Of a DNA stretch of 64,000 nucleotides, positions 33,774-46,834 are shown in pieces. Position 1 is the stretch's first letter. Each line of letters begins with the position of its first letter. The notes beneath the pieces were generated by a model. The model was given only the letters and a program-made list of their open reading frames with translations, searched no databases and had not been told where the DNA came from. Position numbers and translations under genes: made by a program. The DNA lies in NCBI RefSeq assembly GCF_032118995.1, contig NC_092668.1, forward strand, positions 14,611,501-14,675,500, in the 5' to 3' direction. Origin of the DNA: Asterias amurensis. Taxonomy: Eukaryota; Echinodermata; Asteroidea; Forcipulatida; Asteriidae.

Positions 33774-34129
33774 CTAGAAAACAAAACGAGAAAAGACAGC
33801 ACTGAGTTTATACACCAAGGAAATGTTATGGGCAATTATATGTAAGCATTTTGACAAATTAAGCGAATAATGTAACAGGACTTGACAGTGTTCCTTACTC
33901 TATGCTTGCACCCGGAACAAAATATACTTTATAGGGACAATTGCATTATTTTGTATACTATTATTAACACCAGTGGCTATGAACCAATGGGAGTAAGTGG
34001 TTTGGACAAAAGATGGTCAGTATTAAACATGATAAAAACTTATTTATACAAACCTGTAACCACCCCCCCCCCCCACCAAATAAAGGGGGGGGGGTATAAA
34101 ACCTACCAAGTTATTACAAACTTTAAAAA

Positions 34130-37030
34130 AAAACTAAAACCTGCAAAACAAAAAGTATAAGTTATTGACAAACCTGTAAAAAAAAAAGAAACTGGAAACA
34201 AAATTTATCAGTTATTTACAAATCTGTAATAAAACATGAAATAAAAGTAAAGTTATTTACAAACCTGTAAAGAAAAAGAAACTGGAAACAAAATTGATTA
34301 GTTATTTACAAACCTGTAAACAAAAAGAAACTGGAAACAAAATTTATCAGTTATTTACAAATCTGTAATAAAACATAAAATAAAAAGTGTAAGTTATTTA
34401 CAAACCTGTAAAGAAAAAGAAACTGGAAATAAAAGTTATCCGTTATTTACAAATCTTGATGAAAAAAAATAAATAAAAAGTATAAGTTATTTACAAACCT
34501 GTAAAGAAAAAGAAACTGGAAATAAAAGTTATCAGTTATTTACAAATCTGTAATAAAAAAAATAAATAAAAAGTGTAAGTTATTTACAAACCTGTAAAGA
34601 AAAGAAAACTGGAAACAAAATTTATCAGTTATTTACAAATCTGGAATAAAACATAAAATAAAAAGTAAAGTTATTTACAAACCTGTAAAGAAAAAGAAAC
34701 TGGAAACAAAACTTATCAGTTATTTACAAATCTGGAAAAAAACATAAAATAAAAAGTAAAGTTATTTACGCACCTGTAAAGAAAAAGAAACTGGAAACAA
34801 AATTTATCAGTTATTTACAAATCTTGATGAAAAAATTAATAAACCTGTAAATAAAAAGAAACTTGAAACAAAATTTATCAGTTATTTACAAATCTGTAAT
34901 AAAAACATAAAATAAAAGTATACATTATTTACAAACCTGTAAAGAAAAAGAAATTGGAAACAAAATTGATCGTTATTTACAAATCTGGAATAAAAACATA
35001 AATTAAAAAGTATAAGTTATTTACAACCCTGCAAAGAAAAAGAAACTGGAGAGAAAATTTTCAAATATTTACAAATCTGTAATAAAACATAAAATAAAAA
35101 GTGTAAGTTATTTACAAACCTGTAAAGAAAAAGAAACTGGAAACAAAATTTATCAGTTATTTACAAATCTGTAATAAAACATAAAATAAAAAGTGTAAGT
35201 TATTTACAAACCTGTAAAGAAAAAGAAACTGGAAATAAAAGTTATCAGTTATTTACAAATCTGTATTAAAAAAAATAAATAAAAAGTATAAGTTATTTAC
35301 AAACCTGTAAAGAAAAAGAAACTGGAAATAAAAGTTATCAGTTATTTACAAATCTGTAATAAAAAAAATAAAAAAAAAGTGTAAGTTATTTACAAACCTG
35401 TAAAGAAAAGAAAACTGGAAACAAAATTTATCAGTTATTTACAAATCTGGAATAAAACATAAAATAAAAAGTAAAGTTATTTACAAACCTGTAAAGAAAA
35501 AGAAACTGGAAACAAAACTTATCAGTTATTTACAAATCTGGAATAAAACATAAACTAAAAAGTAAAGTTATTTACGCACCTGTAAAGAAAAAGAAACTAG
35601 AAACAAAATTTATCAGTTATTTACAAATCTTGATGAAAAAATTAATAAACCTGTAAATAAAAAGAAACTTGAAACAAAATTTATCAGTTATTTACAAATC
35701 TGTAATAAAAACATAAAATAAAAGTATACATTATTTACAAACCGTAAAGAAAAAGAAATTGGAAACAAAATTGATCAGTTATTTACAAATCTGGAATAAA
35801 AACATAAATTAAAAAGTATAAGTTATTTACAACCCTGCAAAGAAAAAGAAACTGGAGAGAAAATTTTCAGTTATTTACAAATCTGTAATAAAACATAAAA
35901 TAAAAAGTGTAAGTTATTTACAAACCTGTAAAGAAAAAGAAACTGGAAATAAAAGTTATCAGTTATTTACAAATCTGTAATACAAAAAATAAATAAATAA
36001 AAAAAGTATACATTATTTACAAACCTGTAAAAAAAAGAAACTGGAAACAAAATTTATCAGTTATTTGCAAATCTGTAATAAAAAAATAAAATAAAAAGTA
36101 TAAATTATTTACAAACCTGCAAAGAAAAAGAAACTGGAAACAAAATTTATCAGTTATTTACAAATCTGTAATATACATAAAATAAAAAGTGTATGGTTAT
36201 TTACAAACCTGTAAAGAAAAAGAAACTGGAAACAAAAGTTATCAGTTATTTACAAATCTGTAATAAAAAATAAAAAAATAAAAAGTATAGGTTATTTACA
36301 AACCTGTAAAGAAAAAGAAACCGGAAACAAAATTTATCAGTTATTTACAAATCTGTAATAAAAACATAAAATAAAAAGTAAAGTTATTTAAAAACCTGTA
36401 AACAAAAAGAAATTGGAAACAAAATTTATCAGTTATTTACAAATCTGGAATAAAAAATTAACAAACCTGTAAAGAAAAAGAAACTGGAAACAAAATTTTT
36501 CAGTTATTTACAAACCTGTAATGAAAACATAAAATAAAAAGTATACATTATTTACAAACCTGTAAAGAAAAAGAAATTGGAAACAAAATTGATCAGTTAT
36601 TTACAAATCTGGAATAAAAACATAAATTAAAAAGTATAAGTTATTTACAACCCTGTAAAGAAAAAGAAATTGGAAACAAAATTTATCAGTTATTTATAAA
36701 TCTGAAACAAAAAATAAAATAAAAAGTATAAGTTATTTACAAACCTGTAAAGAAAAAGAGACTGGAAACAAAAGTTATCAGTTATTTACAAATCTGGAAT
36801 AAAAAATACAATAAAATTTATCAGTTATTTTACCAACCTAGAATGGGATATAAAACCTGCAAACCAAAATTGATCAGTTATTTACAAAGTTTGAATAAAA
36901 AAGCTCAGAGTGGGATATAAAACCTGCACAAAGAAGTATACGTTGTTTACCGTTAAGAAAATGAACCTGCAAACAAAATATCAGTTATTCACAAATCTGG
37001 AGGTATAAGTTATTTACAAACCTGTAATTT
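34130..37030 (-). repeat. Tandem array of splice-acceptor-like repeats (copy B)
   Basis: About 31 units of 92 bp, inverse of the array in A. It contains a higher-order duplication of about 806 bp: a rare variant with CTTGATGAAAAAATTAATAA occurs at about 34,823 and 35,629. Confidence 0.93.
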
Positions 37031-37269
37031 CCGAACAAGCAAGCATTTTACTAATTAATCTCGGCTCAACAGGATTGTATGCACATTATGCAGTTTTGGG
37101 TGTTTCAAAATGGCGTCCGTGGTGACTTCAATGAACGCGCTCACCCGTATCAAAGCATTGCTGTACGGTGCCCATGTGGCTGTCGTGTCTCGAGGCCCAT
37201 AGTGCAAATTTTGCAAACATAAAAGTATCAGGAAATGTGTGTTTCTCAATATATCACCCTAAAACATAC

Positions 37270-37370
37270 CTTGGTATCTGCGGTCAGCCTCTGTCGAACA
37301 GCCACATTTACATGAATCCTATGGATGGTCTTTAAGGAGACATTTTGCCTGAAGTTTTTGGATGAAAAAT
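37270..37370 (-). other. First-exon-like module F' (copy B)
   Basis: Minus strand, donor ACCAAG/GTATGT. Very close to A and clearly different from the module at the end of C. Confidence 0.5.
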
Positions 37371-37419
37371 CACAGGATCCGAACGTAGAGTACAATGGAT
37401 GATTTTTTGGAGCTGTCGT

Positions 37420-37605
37420 GGAGTGCGCCCTCTCTAGTTGTTTTTTAGACAGTATTGATCAACAGTCAACATGGCGTTACGCACGTGGATAAAAACTGGT
37501 TGCAACTTGAACACTTCAGACACTGTTTTTTACATGACCAAAAGATTCCTTGTCAAATAAAAGCTGTTGATCGAACCCGGAGTATCACCCTATACACTCA
37601 AGGTT
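37420..37605. promoter_or_regulatory. Two-way promoter-like block upstream of F' (copy B)
   Basis: Inverse of 4,740-4,915. Holds GGAGTGCGCCCTCT, ACGCACGTGGATA and, on the plus side, a donor-like CACTCAAG/GTTAGT at about 37,603. Confidence 0.4.
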
Positions 37606-37883
37606 AGTTACAGTTACTATTTATCGATTGTAAGTTACTTTTCCTGCTATGTTATGTTAGGAAACAATTTCCCAAATCAAGCACTCACTCAGCTGTCAGT
37701 GTCAAAGTCATGACTGTCACAGTGTCAGTGTGTCTATGATCACTAATGCCTGTAAAACAGGTCATCAACGCCTGAGTGTTTACTCGCGAGGGCTTAAGAA
37801 GTAGTGTAAGTTGCTATCAACACGGACCAGTATCAACCCAAACCACAGGGAAACCAAACTCTCACTAGGAAATCTTCATCAAT

Positions 37884-38072
37884 TTCGTTCACCCACCCGT
37901 ACTCTTCAAAGTTCAACCAATAGTTTATAAGGACTGCTAGTGCTACAAATGTTCCTTTGTTCCAAGAACACTCGTTGAATGGAACCGCCTATCAGTATGT
38001 ATAAGAGAAGTTCCTCCAATAGACTCGTTTAAGACTAGGCTAGATACAATCCAAATGACTTACATCCCGTGA
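37884..38072 (+). mobile_element. LINE ORF2 C-terminal remnant (copy B)
   Basis: One frame reads YKCSFVPRTLVEWNRLSV, then DSFKTRLDTIQ and a stop, the usual tail of non-LTR reverse-transcriptase proteins (SFFPRTI..WN.LP, SFK.RLD). An earlier in-frame stop marks it as a relic. Clade not resolved, CR1/L2-like by feel. Confidence 0.65.
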
Positions 38073-39313
38073 GGAGTTTGTTGCAGTATTTGACAGATAC
38101 AGCTAGATAGTGTGAGTTGCTTGACCTATCAACTCTTTTCTAACATGTACTTTATCTAGGGGAACTTTATGCTCCTAGGTCATAGCACTATTTTGAATTC
38201 CAGTCCGCTGTCACACTAACTGTTGTCTTCATGAACCTCAACCTTACAGACTCATTCAAGACAAAATGACCACTTTCATGAGCGGAGCTCACCACTAATT
38301 TATGTCCACTTGCCATACCACACCTGCAACTTATCATGTGAGGGGTTTGTGGCAGTATTTGACAGATTCCGATACTTTGTGTACACATTCATTCGAGATC
38401 ACGTAGTTAGTAATCTTACTGGCCAGTTTTTACTTACACCATGTATAATATATAATTGCACCTGATTTGGCTTACGGTCTCTTGGTTTCACATGTGCGCC
38501 TAGCCACAATGCGGTAATCTTCATGAAGCGGCACAAGAAAGGAAGAAGCTAAGAAGGGGAAGATGAGATGTAATTCCTCCTATGTTTTTATACAATGATT
38601 TTCTGGAATTGATCTGAATCTAGATTAGTACTGCAGGCAATCTTCCAATTATGGGATATAGAGGTTGCACACAATTCTTTTTCAAAACCGGATCTCACAA
38701 ATGTTATAGGCAATAGAAAATGTGTTCTTTGTTGTTGTACACAGTCCAGTGAGCTTTAGGAATGGGTGGGCAAAAAAATAAATTGCACATTGTTAATTCA
38801 ATCTCAATTCAATCACCATCTTTATCCTTAAGTTGGCATCACCTTTTGAAAATACTTAAAAAAATATAGCAACTTCCTCAACATTTGAACCGCTGGTTTA
38901 TTGTGGACTTTCCTGATTTTGGACTTGTGCCAGTAGTCCAGTGTAAAATAAGAGCTCTGATGGGCTTTTTAGTTCAAATGATTATAATCATTCCCACTTA
39001 TTGCGATTCAAGGCCAACCTCAAACCATTACCTCTTTTACTTTTTCTGTATCACTCCCAGACGTGCATCTTCTTCAAATACTTTACCTACCCCCCCCCGC
39101 CCCTGCCCGCCCCCCCTCAAAAAAAAAAAAAAAAATCCCAAAACAAAAACCTGACACATTGCAAGAAAATACTAAAGGGACGGGGCAACCTTATTTACCC
39201 CTATTTTTATTGACCAATAAATAAATTGTGATGACCCCAAACATTTGATGTATATTTTCCTGATTGATTAAAATGTAATTCATGCATTTGTTTTGTTTAA
39301 TTTTTGTTTATAG

Positions 39314-39401
39314 AACACTCAAGATGATGACAAGCCTTTGAAGATGCGCCTTGAGTTACTTCAGTTGAGCTTGGCTATTTGTTTGCTTTTAGGATTTTAA
39401 G
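39314..39401 (+). other. Exon-like module E' (copy B)
   Basis: 88 bp, acceptor TTTTTGTTTATAG, donor GTAGGTC. One frame reads NTQDDDKPLKMRLELLQLSL and on to a stop at the donor edge. It is 51 bp shorter than module E, but alignment shows mixed indels rather than one clean codon-sized loss. Confidence 0.55.
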
Positions 39402-39795
39402 GTAGGTCTAATGTAATTTCTTCAACCCCAAATAGTACGTACCAACTTTTTTTTGGGGGGGGGGAGTGGAGTGGGGGTCGATTTGCCCGTCATGTTACAC
39501 AAAATAATAAAAAACAAACAATTTTTTGCTTTCTTTGTCCATTTTCCCCCTTCTTGCTGTGGGCAAACTTTCCCCACTGTTTTGCCCAGATTTGGGAAGG
39601 CAGTTGCATGCCCCGGTCCCCGGCTCCTAATGCGGAACCAGATAAAAAGGTAATGCATTGCAGTTAAACATCGGCCCACTCTCACAATTTATTCAATTCT
39701 GAAACAAGTTTTCCAAGTGTTCTGTTGTGTTTCCCACAATAAATTGAAATAAGTGGCAACAATGTAACTTTTATGGAGTTTTGGCTGGTTAACTA

Positions 39796-39976
39796 GGCCC
39801 AATTTCATGGAACTGCTTTCTGTAAGCAGAATTAGTACTTATTCAATATTTTCTGCTCAGTATATAAAAGCAGGATAAACATGTGATATGGTATTTTGCT
39901 GGTAATTATATTCTATACACACAATTTGTTGTGTGTAGCTTTTTTTTCTGCTTAGAAATTCTATGGAATTGGGCCC
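39796..39976. mobile_element. MITE with GGCCCAATTTCATGGAA ends (copy B, outer)
   Basis: Counterpart of 2,263-2,443. Confidence 0.8.
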
Positions 39977-40069
39977 TGTTTATGCTCAGTAAGATTTGTT
40001 CATGCTTAGCAATTTGGTTGTATTAATAATTGATTTAAACGCCCATGCGTGGGACAGACTGGGTCGCCA

Positions 40070-40438
40070 ACCAGAAACATGCACCCCCTTTTCTGTCATT
40101 CAGGACCCACCCCCAACTTCAAATCTGTATGAACCACAAACATGTAATCCCCTTGTCTGTAATTCAGGACCCGCCCCCAACATGTTACCCCCCTTCTATT
40201 TCAAATCTGTATCAACCAGAAACATGCATCCCCTTGTCTGCCATTCAGGACCCGCCCCCAACATGTTACCCCCCTTCTATTTCAAATCTGTATCAACCAG
40301 AAACATGCACCCCTTTTCTGCTATTTGGGACCCACCCCCCAAAATGTTACCCCTTTTATTTCAAATCTGTATCAACCCAAAACATGCACCCCTTATCAGC
40401 TATTTAGGACCCACCCCCAAAATGTTACCCCCTTCTAT
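40070..40438 (+). repeat. Alpha minisatellite block at outer edge of copy B
   Basis: About five 80-bp units, one short. It stops at the MITE. Confidence 0.93.
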
Positions 40439-40715
40439 GCTATGTCAGATTTTTTGCCCCAAACATTAAAAAATAGATTTTTTTTGAGTGAATGGTATTT
40501 CAAAGAGTATCACCTGCCCTAAGGAAAAAAATAAACTTTTACTTTTAAAGGTCATGAACCATGACAAAAATTTAATTTTGAGCACTTTATTTCACTGCTA
40601 CTAACAATTGGCAGACTTTTTCGAGCAATGATCAAATGAAAACTTGTAACTTTCTTGACCCCATCAAAACTAAATTAAAATTTTTGTGTCAAATCGGCCA
40701 CAAATCTGACATAGC
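40439..40715 (-). mobile_element. MITE with GCTATGTCAGATTT ends (copy B)
   Basis: 277 bp, inverse of the two copies in A, present here once. Confidence 0.84.
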
Positions 40716-42518
40716 ATCTTTAAAATCTGTATCAACCCAAAACTGTTTGGGTTGATACAGATTTTAAGTAGAAGGGGTAACATGTTGGGGTAGGGTCTTG
40801 AATGGCCCCCTTTGTCTACCATTCAGGACCCACCCCCAACAAGTTACTCCTTTCTACTTCAAATCTGTATCAACCAGAAACATGCACCCCCTTGTCTGCC
40901 ATTCAGGACCCGCCCCCAACATGTTACCCCTTCTATTTCAAATCTGTATCAACCAGAAACATGCACCCCCTTGTCTGCCATTCAGGACCAACCCCCAACA
41001 TGTTACCCCTTCTATTTCAAATATGTATCAACCAGAAACATGCAACCCCCTTGTCTGCCATTCAGGACCCGCCCCCAACATGTTACCCCTTCTACTTCAA
41101 ATAAGTATCAACCAGAAACATGCAACCCCCTTGTCTGCCATTCAGGACCCGCCCCCAACAAGTTACCTCTTCTATTTCAAATATGTATCAACCAGAAACA
41201 TGCGCCCCCTTGTCTGCCATTCAGGACCCGCCCCCAACATGTTACCCCTTCTACTTCAAATCTGTATCAACCAGAAACATGCATCCCCTTGTCTGTTATT
41301 ATGGACCCACCCCCAACATGTTACTCCTTCTACTTCAAATCTGTATCAACCAGAAACATGCAACCCCCTTGTCTGTTATTAAGGACCCGCCCCCATCATG
41401 TTACTCCTTCTACTTCAAATCTGTTTCAACCAGAAACATGCAACCCCCTTGTCTGTTATTAAGGACCCGCCCCCAACATGTTACTCCTTCTACTTCAAAT
41501 CTGTTTCAACCAGAAACATGCAACCCCCATGTCTGTTATTAAGGACCCGCCCCCAACATGTTACTCCTTCTACTTCAAATCTGTTTCAACCAGAAACATG
41601 CAACCCCCTTGTCTGTTATTAAGGACCCGCCCCCAACATGTTACTCCTTCTACTTCAAATCTGTTTCAACCAGAAACATGCACCCCCTTGTCTGCCATTC
41701 AGGACCCGCCCCCAACATGTTACCCCTTCTATTTCAAATCTGTATCAACCAGAAACATGCACCCCCTTGTCTGCCATTCAGTACCAACCCCCAACATGTT
41801 ACCCCTTCTATTTCAAATATGTATCAACCAGAAACATGCAACCCCCTTGTCTGCCATTCAGGACCCGCCCCCAACATGTTACCCCTTCTACTTCAAATAA
41901 GTATCAACCAGAAATATGCAACCCCCTTGTCTGCCATTCAGGACCCGCCCCCAACAAGTTACCTCTTCTATTTCAAATATGTATCAACCAGAAACATGCG
42001 CCCCCTTGTCTGCCATTCAGGACCCGCCCCCAACATGTTACCCCTTCTACTACTTCAAATCTGTATTAACCAGAAACTTGCACCCCCTTGTCTGCCATTC
42101 AGGACCCGCCCCCAACATGTTACCCCTTCTACTTCAAATCTGTATCAACCAGAAACATGCATCCCCTTGTCTGTTATTATGGACCCACCCCCAACATGTT
42201 ACTCCTTCTACTTCAAATCTGTATCAACCAGAAACATGCAACCCCCTTGTCTGTTATTAAGGACCCGCCCCCAACATGTTACTCCTTCTACTTCAAATCT
42301 GTTTCAACCAGAAACATGCAACCCCCTTGTCTGTTATTAAGGACCCGCCCCCAACATGTTACTCCTTCTACTTCAAATCTGTTTCAACCAGAAACATGCA
42401 ACCCCCTTGTCTGTTATTAAGGACCCGCCCCCAACATGTTACTCCTTCTACTTCAAATCTGTTTCAACCAGAAACATGCAACCCCCTTGTCTGTTATTAT
42501 GAACCCACCCCCAATATG
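40716..42518 (+). repeat. Alpha minisatellite array between copies B and C
   Basis: About 22 units of 80 bp. A ten-unit higher-order repeat of about 797 bp is visible (rare word CAAATAAGTATCAACC near 41,098 and 41,895). From 41,400 to 41,640 the units are almost identical. A hairpin at 40,721-40,764 marks a flip of orientation. Long open frames (up to 260 codons) are repeat products. Confidence 0.94.
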
Positions 42519-43581
42519 TTACAAAGGATTATATGCCATCATTTCCTTGTAAGACATACTTTGTCTGACTTTCTAAAAGGTCAGACCAAGCAACAAAACA
42601 ATGCATCTTATAATGGTACAAAAGGCCATGGGGGAGCTACACTTATAAGTTTTAAGGTTAATACCTTTTTAGAAAATGAAAGTGTACGGTGGTGGGCATT
42701 AAACTCCGCATCCCTATCCAGCGTATGGTTTATACCACTCATTACCATCACAGACATCATATCTATCAGGGACAATAAGACCTTTAAAGGAGCCATTACA
42801 ACCCACTCTTAAACAACTTTAAACTACGTTACAACAAAGTGACAAAGCGCCATTTAAAACCCTGCAGGACGAATCGCTGTATACCACTGGATCATGTACG
42901 CTTATGAAAATGTTGATTATAGTGAACTAGGCATTTTAGTTTTAGTTTAATACATACATGCCAAAACTGACCTCATTGTCAGACCAAAAGCAAAGTTTCT
43001 ATTTAACTTTTCAAGACATTTCAACTAGATATGAGGGTACAATGATCTGCCTATAGATCATTGACTGGGGTATACATGACTAGAGAGTGTGGGGGGGGGG
43101 GGCGGCTGTGGAACGACTTCAAATATGTTTCTACTTGCCTTTTGTTCTTCAACCAGTCCCCAATTTTGATTCTGTACCTCTTGTACAAATCTGTATCACT
43201 GCCAAAAGTGGAAAACACTTTCTCTGTTTTTCTAGACCCGTCACCAATATTGTTATCGCTTGTACTTCAAATCTGTACCATTGCAATAATGCTGTTTAAA
43301 CCACCAATTATGGTATCCCTTGGCTGATAGAAGTAGATGAGACCACACTAGAGAGTGGCTGCTTCACAGTACTTATTGATATACAGGGTTTGGTTATCGA
43401 TGACGCATGTAGAGATGCACGTCAATTGTCTTTTAGTCTAGAACGGTCCCCAATATGATCACCCCTTGGCGTGTAACACACCCTTTGGGATCACCCTTTG
43501 GGAGTGCATACAATTTGCAACTGCTTTCCTCTTGACATGTCATTCATGCATTAAATTTGTTCTTTGATTTTTTGTTTATAG

Positions 43582-43720
43582 AACACTCAAGATGACAACA
43601 AGCCTTGGTATGAAAGATGCGCCAGCTTGACTGAAGAGAGCCTATGAGATGCTGCATCTTCTCACCGCCTCAAGTTAATTTTGTTCAACTTTGTGATTCA
43701 TTCAATACTAAGATATTAAG
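43582..43720 (+). other. Exon-like module E (copy C)
   Basis: 139 bp with the same acceptor and donor as B and one base different. Confidence 0.55.
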
Positions 43721-45580
43721 GTACGTCTCATGTAGTGAGTTTTAACTATTGTAAAAAGATCTGTTTAATACATGGACTCTGATAAAACGACACAGACATC
43801 AGTCTTTACTGTTTGCAACTTGATAAACAAAGTTGATATTTATTTCAAAAGCGATCAATTTAATTCAAAGCAAAGTGTTCTGCGTAAACAGATCTTTACC
43901 ATGTATATTCCTATGGCTGTTTTTGTTATAAGGTAAAAACTTTGCTGAATATTGTCATGTACATTTTGCAATTCCTTTGAATCATCAGGCCTGATACTTT
44001 GTTGAGACAAATAACGCAGCAATTGTCGCCATGCACTCGATCTTGGTCATTGCCTCGGTGGCCATTGGCATGTTCCGGTATAAGCAATTTTCCCTCACTA
44101 ATAGAGGTTTACTGAGCAAAAGCTGCCCTGCCTTAACAAGAATGAAGCATCAGGCTTGAATCATGGGTACTGAAATGCAGAAATCAAAGGGCTACTAGCT
44201 ACGCCTTAACACTTTTTACTGAATACAAAGTGAAAAATCATGCAATCTCATTGTACGTATACTGATAGTGTAAACATAACTTTTACACTGGTCAGACAGA
44301 GTTAAAACATGGTTTAAATGCCTAGTTTGGTTTTATATGTGGGTAATTGGATGTATTTGTATCACGCGTGATGATATTTATCTGCAAAACATTGTTTAAA
44401 CCGAGCAGGGCCTCTAGTTTTAAACAGAATGCAAATGTATGGAGACTTAGAGTGAACATCTGCATTTCCATAAAGTTTTGTGATTAGTACTGAAAGCTCT
44501 GTATTGTGTCTTTCCACCATTTTATCTTGAACAGTAGATTCCACAAAACCATGAGAACCCTTAAATACAGAGTTATCTAATTATTTTATATTTTTTGGAT
44601 GTATTTAACTTGGAAACTTGGCATGCAGATGGTCTTCTTAAGCTTCCATACATTTTTTAGCAATAGTTCTTGAAGTCTAGCTCCCGTGTCTTAGTGCTTA
44701 CATAACACAATTCTTCATGCAGGTACCAGACTAATTTTATCATACTCGTGTTTGATATACTTAATATAACACTTGAATTCAAGGTTATTTTGCGTGGAAA
44801 AGGCCCTTTTTAAACAAGACAGCTTCCCAATTCATAGTTATACGTAGCATACTATCTGTTACACTAAAAAAAAATGAAGTTTGAAGGTTAGAATACACGA
44901 ACGTGTGCTCTGTGCAATTAAGTTATTGTGAATAAGAGTATAGCACCAACACATTAAGTGCTGTTAAAAGTTTATATAAGCAATTATTTATTAAAATAGA
45001 CACTTTTCTGTGAGTGTTTTTGTCACCAGAATGCGTATTTCATGTAGAATGTTAATATGACACTCTGGAGTAACTCAGGAGTGTATCCCGCACTGTTTTA
45101 AGGGTGTTTGGAAGGTTTTGACGCTCAATTTTTGTAAATTTCAGAGATTTTTAGAGTTTTTCAGGCAAAAAAAAAAAGTTCAAATAAAAATTAACGAGCA
45201 TGCGTTTCAGGCGATTTTAAGAAAATGAAATACCAAAAAAAAAAAATTAGTGGTGAATTTTGTAAATTTTTACAATTTTGGATTTTTTTTAATGGAAAAT
45301 CACAAAAATTAACGAGCGTGCGTTTCAGACGATTTTAAAAAATCAAAAGTCCACTAATTTTAAATTTTTTTTTTTTTTTTAATTAAAAATAAATAAAATT
45401 TAATTAAAAAAAAAATTTCTCGTCTCCACTTTCCTGGGGGGTCCACCACCACCACCCCTCTCTCTCTCTCTCCGGGTCCACGCCTCCCTCTTGTGTATCG
45501 CCGCCATGTTGCCTCCTCGTCGTGGTGCAGGGTCCGTGTGTGTTCCTCTGGTGAGCGTGTCTTCTTCTTGTCCAGCTGAT

Positions 45581-45655
45581 GGTGTCCTGAGCGGGGCTCG
45601 AACCCGCAATGTTGTCCTCCAGAGTCCGTGTCCTTATCCGCTAGGCTGTGGCGTC
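45581..45655 (-). pseudogene. tRNA-Arg-like relic (copy C)
   Basis: Identical in its tRNA-like part to B. Confidence 0.65.
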
Positions 45656-45759
45656 TCCGAGTTGGTGCTGAAAATTTTTTGACCTGATGAAGATTAGAAC
45701 GAAATTGTGACGTATGTGCAGGCGCATAGTTATAACCGCCTGATAATATACAGGTGGAA

Positions 45760-45815
45760 GAGTGCGCCCTCTTGTGGCTTGAAACAAGACTAATTTAATT
45801 AAATAGCGCCCTCTA
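45760..45815 (-). promoter_or_regulatory. Pair of CTCF-like motifs (copy C)
   Basis: As in B, with one base changed in the second motif (CCCTCTATTG). Confidence 0.38.
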
Positions 45816-46489
45816 TTGACAATATTTATTTATTCTTAATTAATTATTTCGGCTAGCGGAATACCCCATCGCCATTTACCGTTAATTATATTTTATTAAT
45901 GAACAAACACCAGTAAAACAGAATAAAAAACAGTCGAACAGAGGGATCATTTACATTATAATTGTTGACCATTTTATTTACATAATTATTATAAATAACA
46001 TGAATCTTTTTAAATAACTTAAATTATCACTATTAAAGAAAATAGTTGCTACTGTAGTGATAAGCTTTTACCAGAAAATCATCAGTTGTTTGTATATTAC
46101 ATTACTTGTACCTTTTGGATAGGAGGCAACTTCCACGGGATTTGAATTAATGTAAATAAATGTAAAAATCTTATGTTTTACTTAAACATGATAATTTTCA
46201 CTGGTCACTTTTCTTCACTCAAGTTCAAGCATCTGAAAGCACACAACTTGTGCGACAAGGGTGTTTTTAACTCCATTATTTTCTCGCAACTTGGATGACC
46301 AATCAATCTCAAATTTTCACAGGTTTGTTATTTCATGCATAGAAAATTACAAGAAACTGTCTGCTCTTAAAAACATTCCCTGATTAACGGAAGTTTGAGG
46401 TGAACATTCGGCGCTTGCCCCAAAGCAAAAAGGGTGCTCACCAGCACAGAATCCACTGGTAAGCATGAGCCATTATCAGATTGGGTCCA

Positions 46490-46738
46490 GATGTTGCTGT
46501 CCATGTAGGAATCAGATATTGCTGTCTACTTTGCTGTCCATGTTTGAATTAGATTTGCTGCCCACGTACGAATAACAAATTAGATTTGCTGTCCATGAAT
46601 TTTATTAGTAATCAAGTTTTTACTGTCCGTGTAAGAATGAGTGTTCATGTATGAATCCAATATTGCTGTCCATATAGGAATCAAACAATGCTGTCCATGT
46701 AGGAATCAGGCGTTGCTACCCATGTAGGAATCATATCA
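46490..46738 (-). repeat. Short tandem repeat, TTGCTGTCCATGTA units (copy C)
   Basis: Same as 28,390-28,637. Confidence 0.8.
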
Positions 46739-46834
46739 GGTGTCCCTTTAATATTCTTCTGATCCGGGTTGTTTTGTCTCTTGTTGGTTGTCAATTCCAT
46801 GCTGCAATTTGGATTCCAAAGATTCATATGAGAT
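46738..46834 (-). other. Acceptor-bordered exon-like module 2 (copy C)
   Basis: Same as the B module at 28,638-28,734. Confidence 0.4.

Larger units (their letters stand above)
24421..40070 (+). repeat. Segmental duplication copy B
   Basis: Inverse of copy A about an axis near 20,900 and direct partner of copy C at an offset of 18,098-18,124 bp. Its left edge, just after the alpha array at ttacaaagg, is the same junction as in A (17,434) and C (42,519). It is the only plus-oriented copy with the full outer part (37,030-40,070), including module E' and the LINE tail. Small deletions relative to C lie near 30,819, 32,790 and 33,873. Confidence 0.95.

Noticed and set aside
37465-37551. Small ORF beginning MALRTW beside the two-way promoter
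   Set aside because: Copy A has one base fewer in the A-run, which shifts the frame, and the spacer version differs after five codons. No sign of constraint.
39314-39401. E and E' as coding exons differing by a codon-multiple deletion (139 against 88 bp)
   Set aside because: Alignment shows several indels rather than one 51-bp loss, and E has stops in all three frames.
40798-42812. Frames of 100-260 codons at the B-C junction as repeat proteins
   Set aside because: Same cause as above. One runs from the array into the unit edge by chance.
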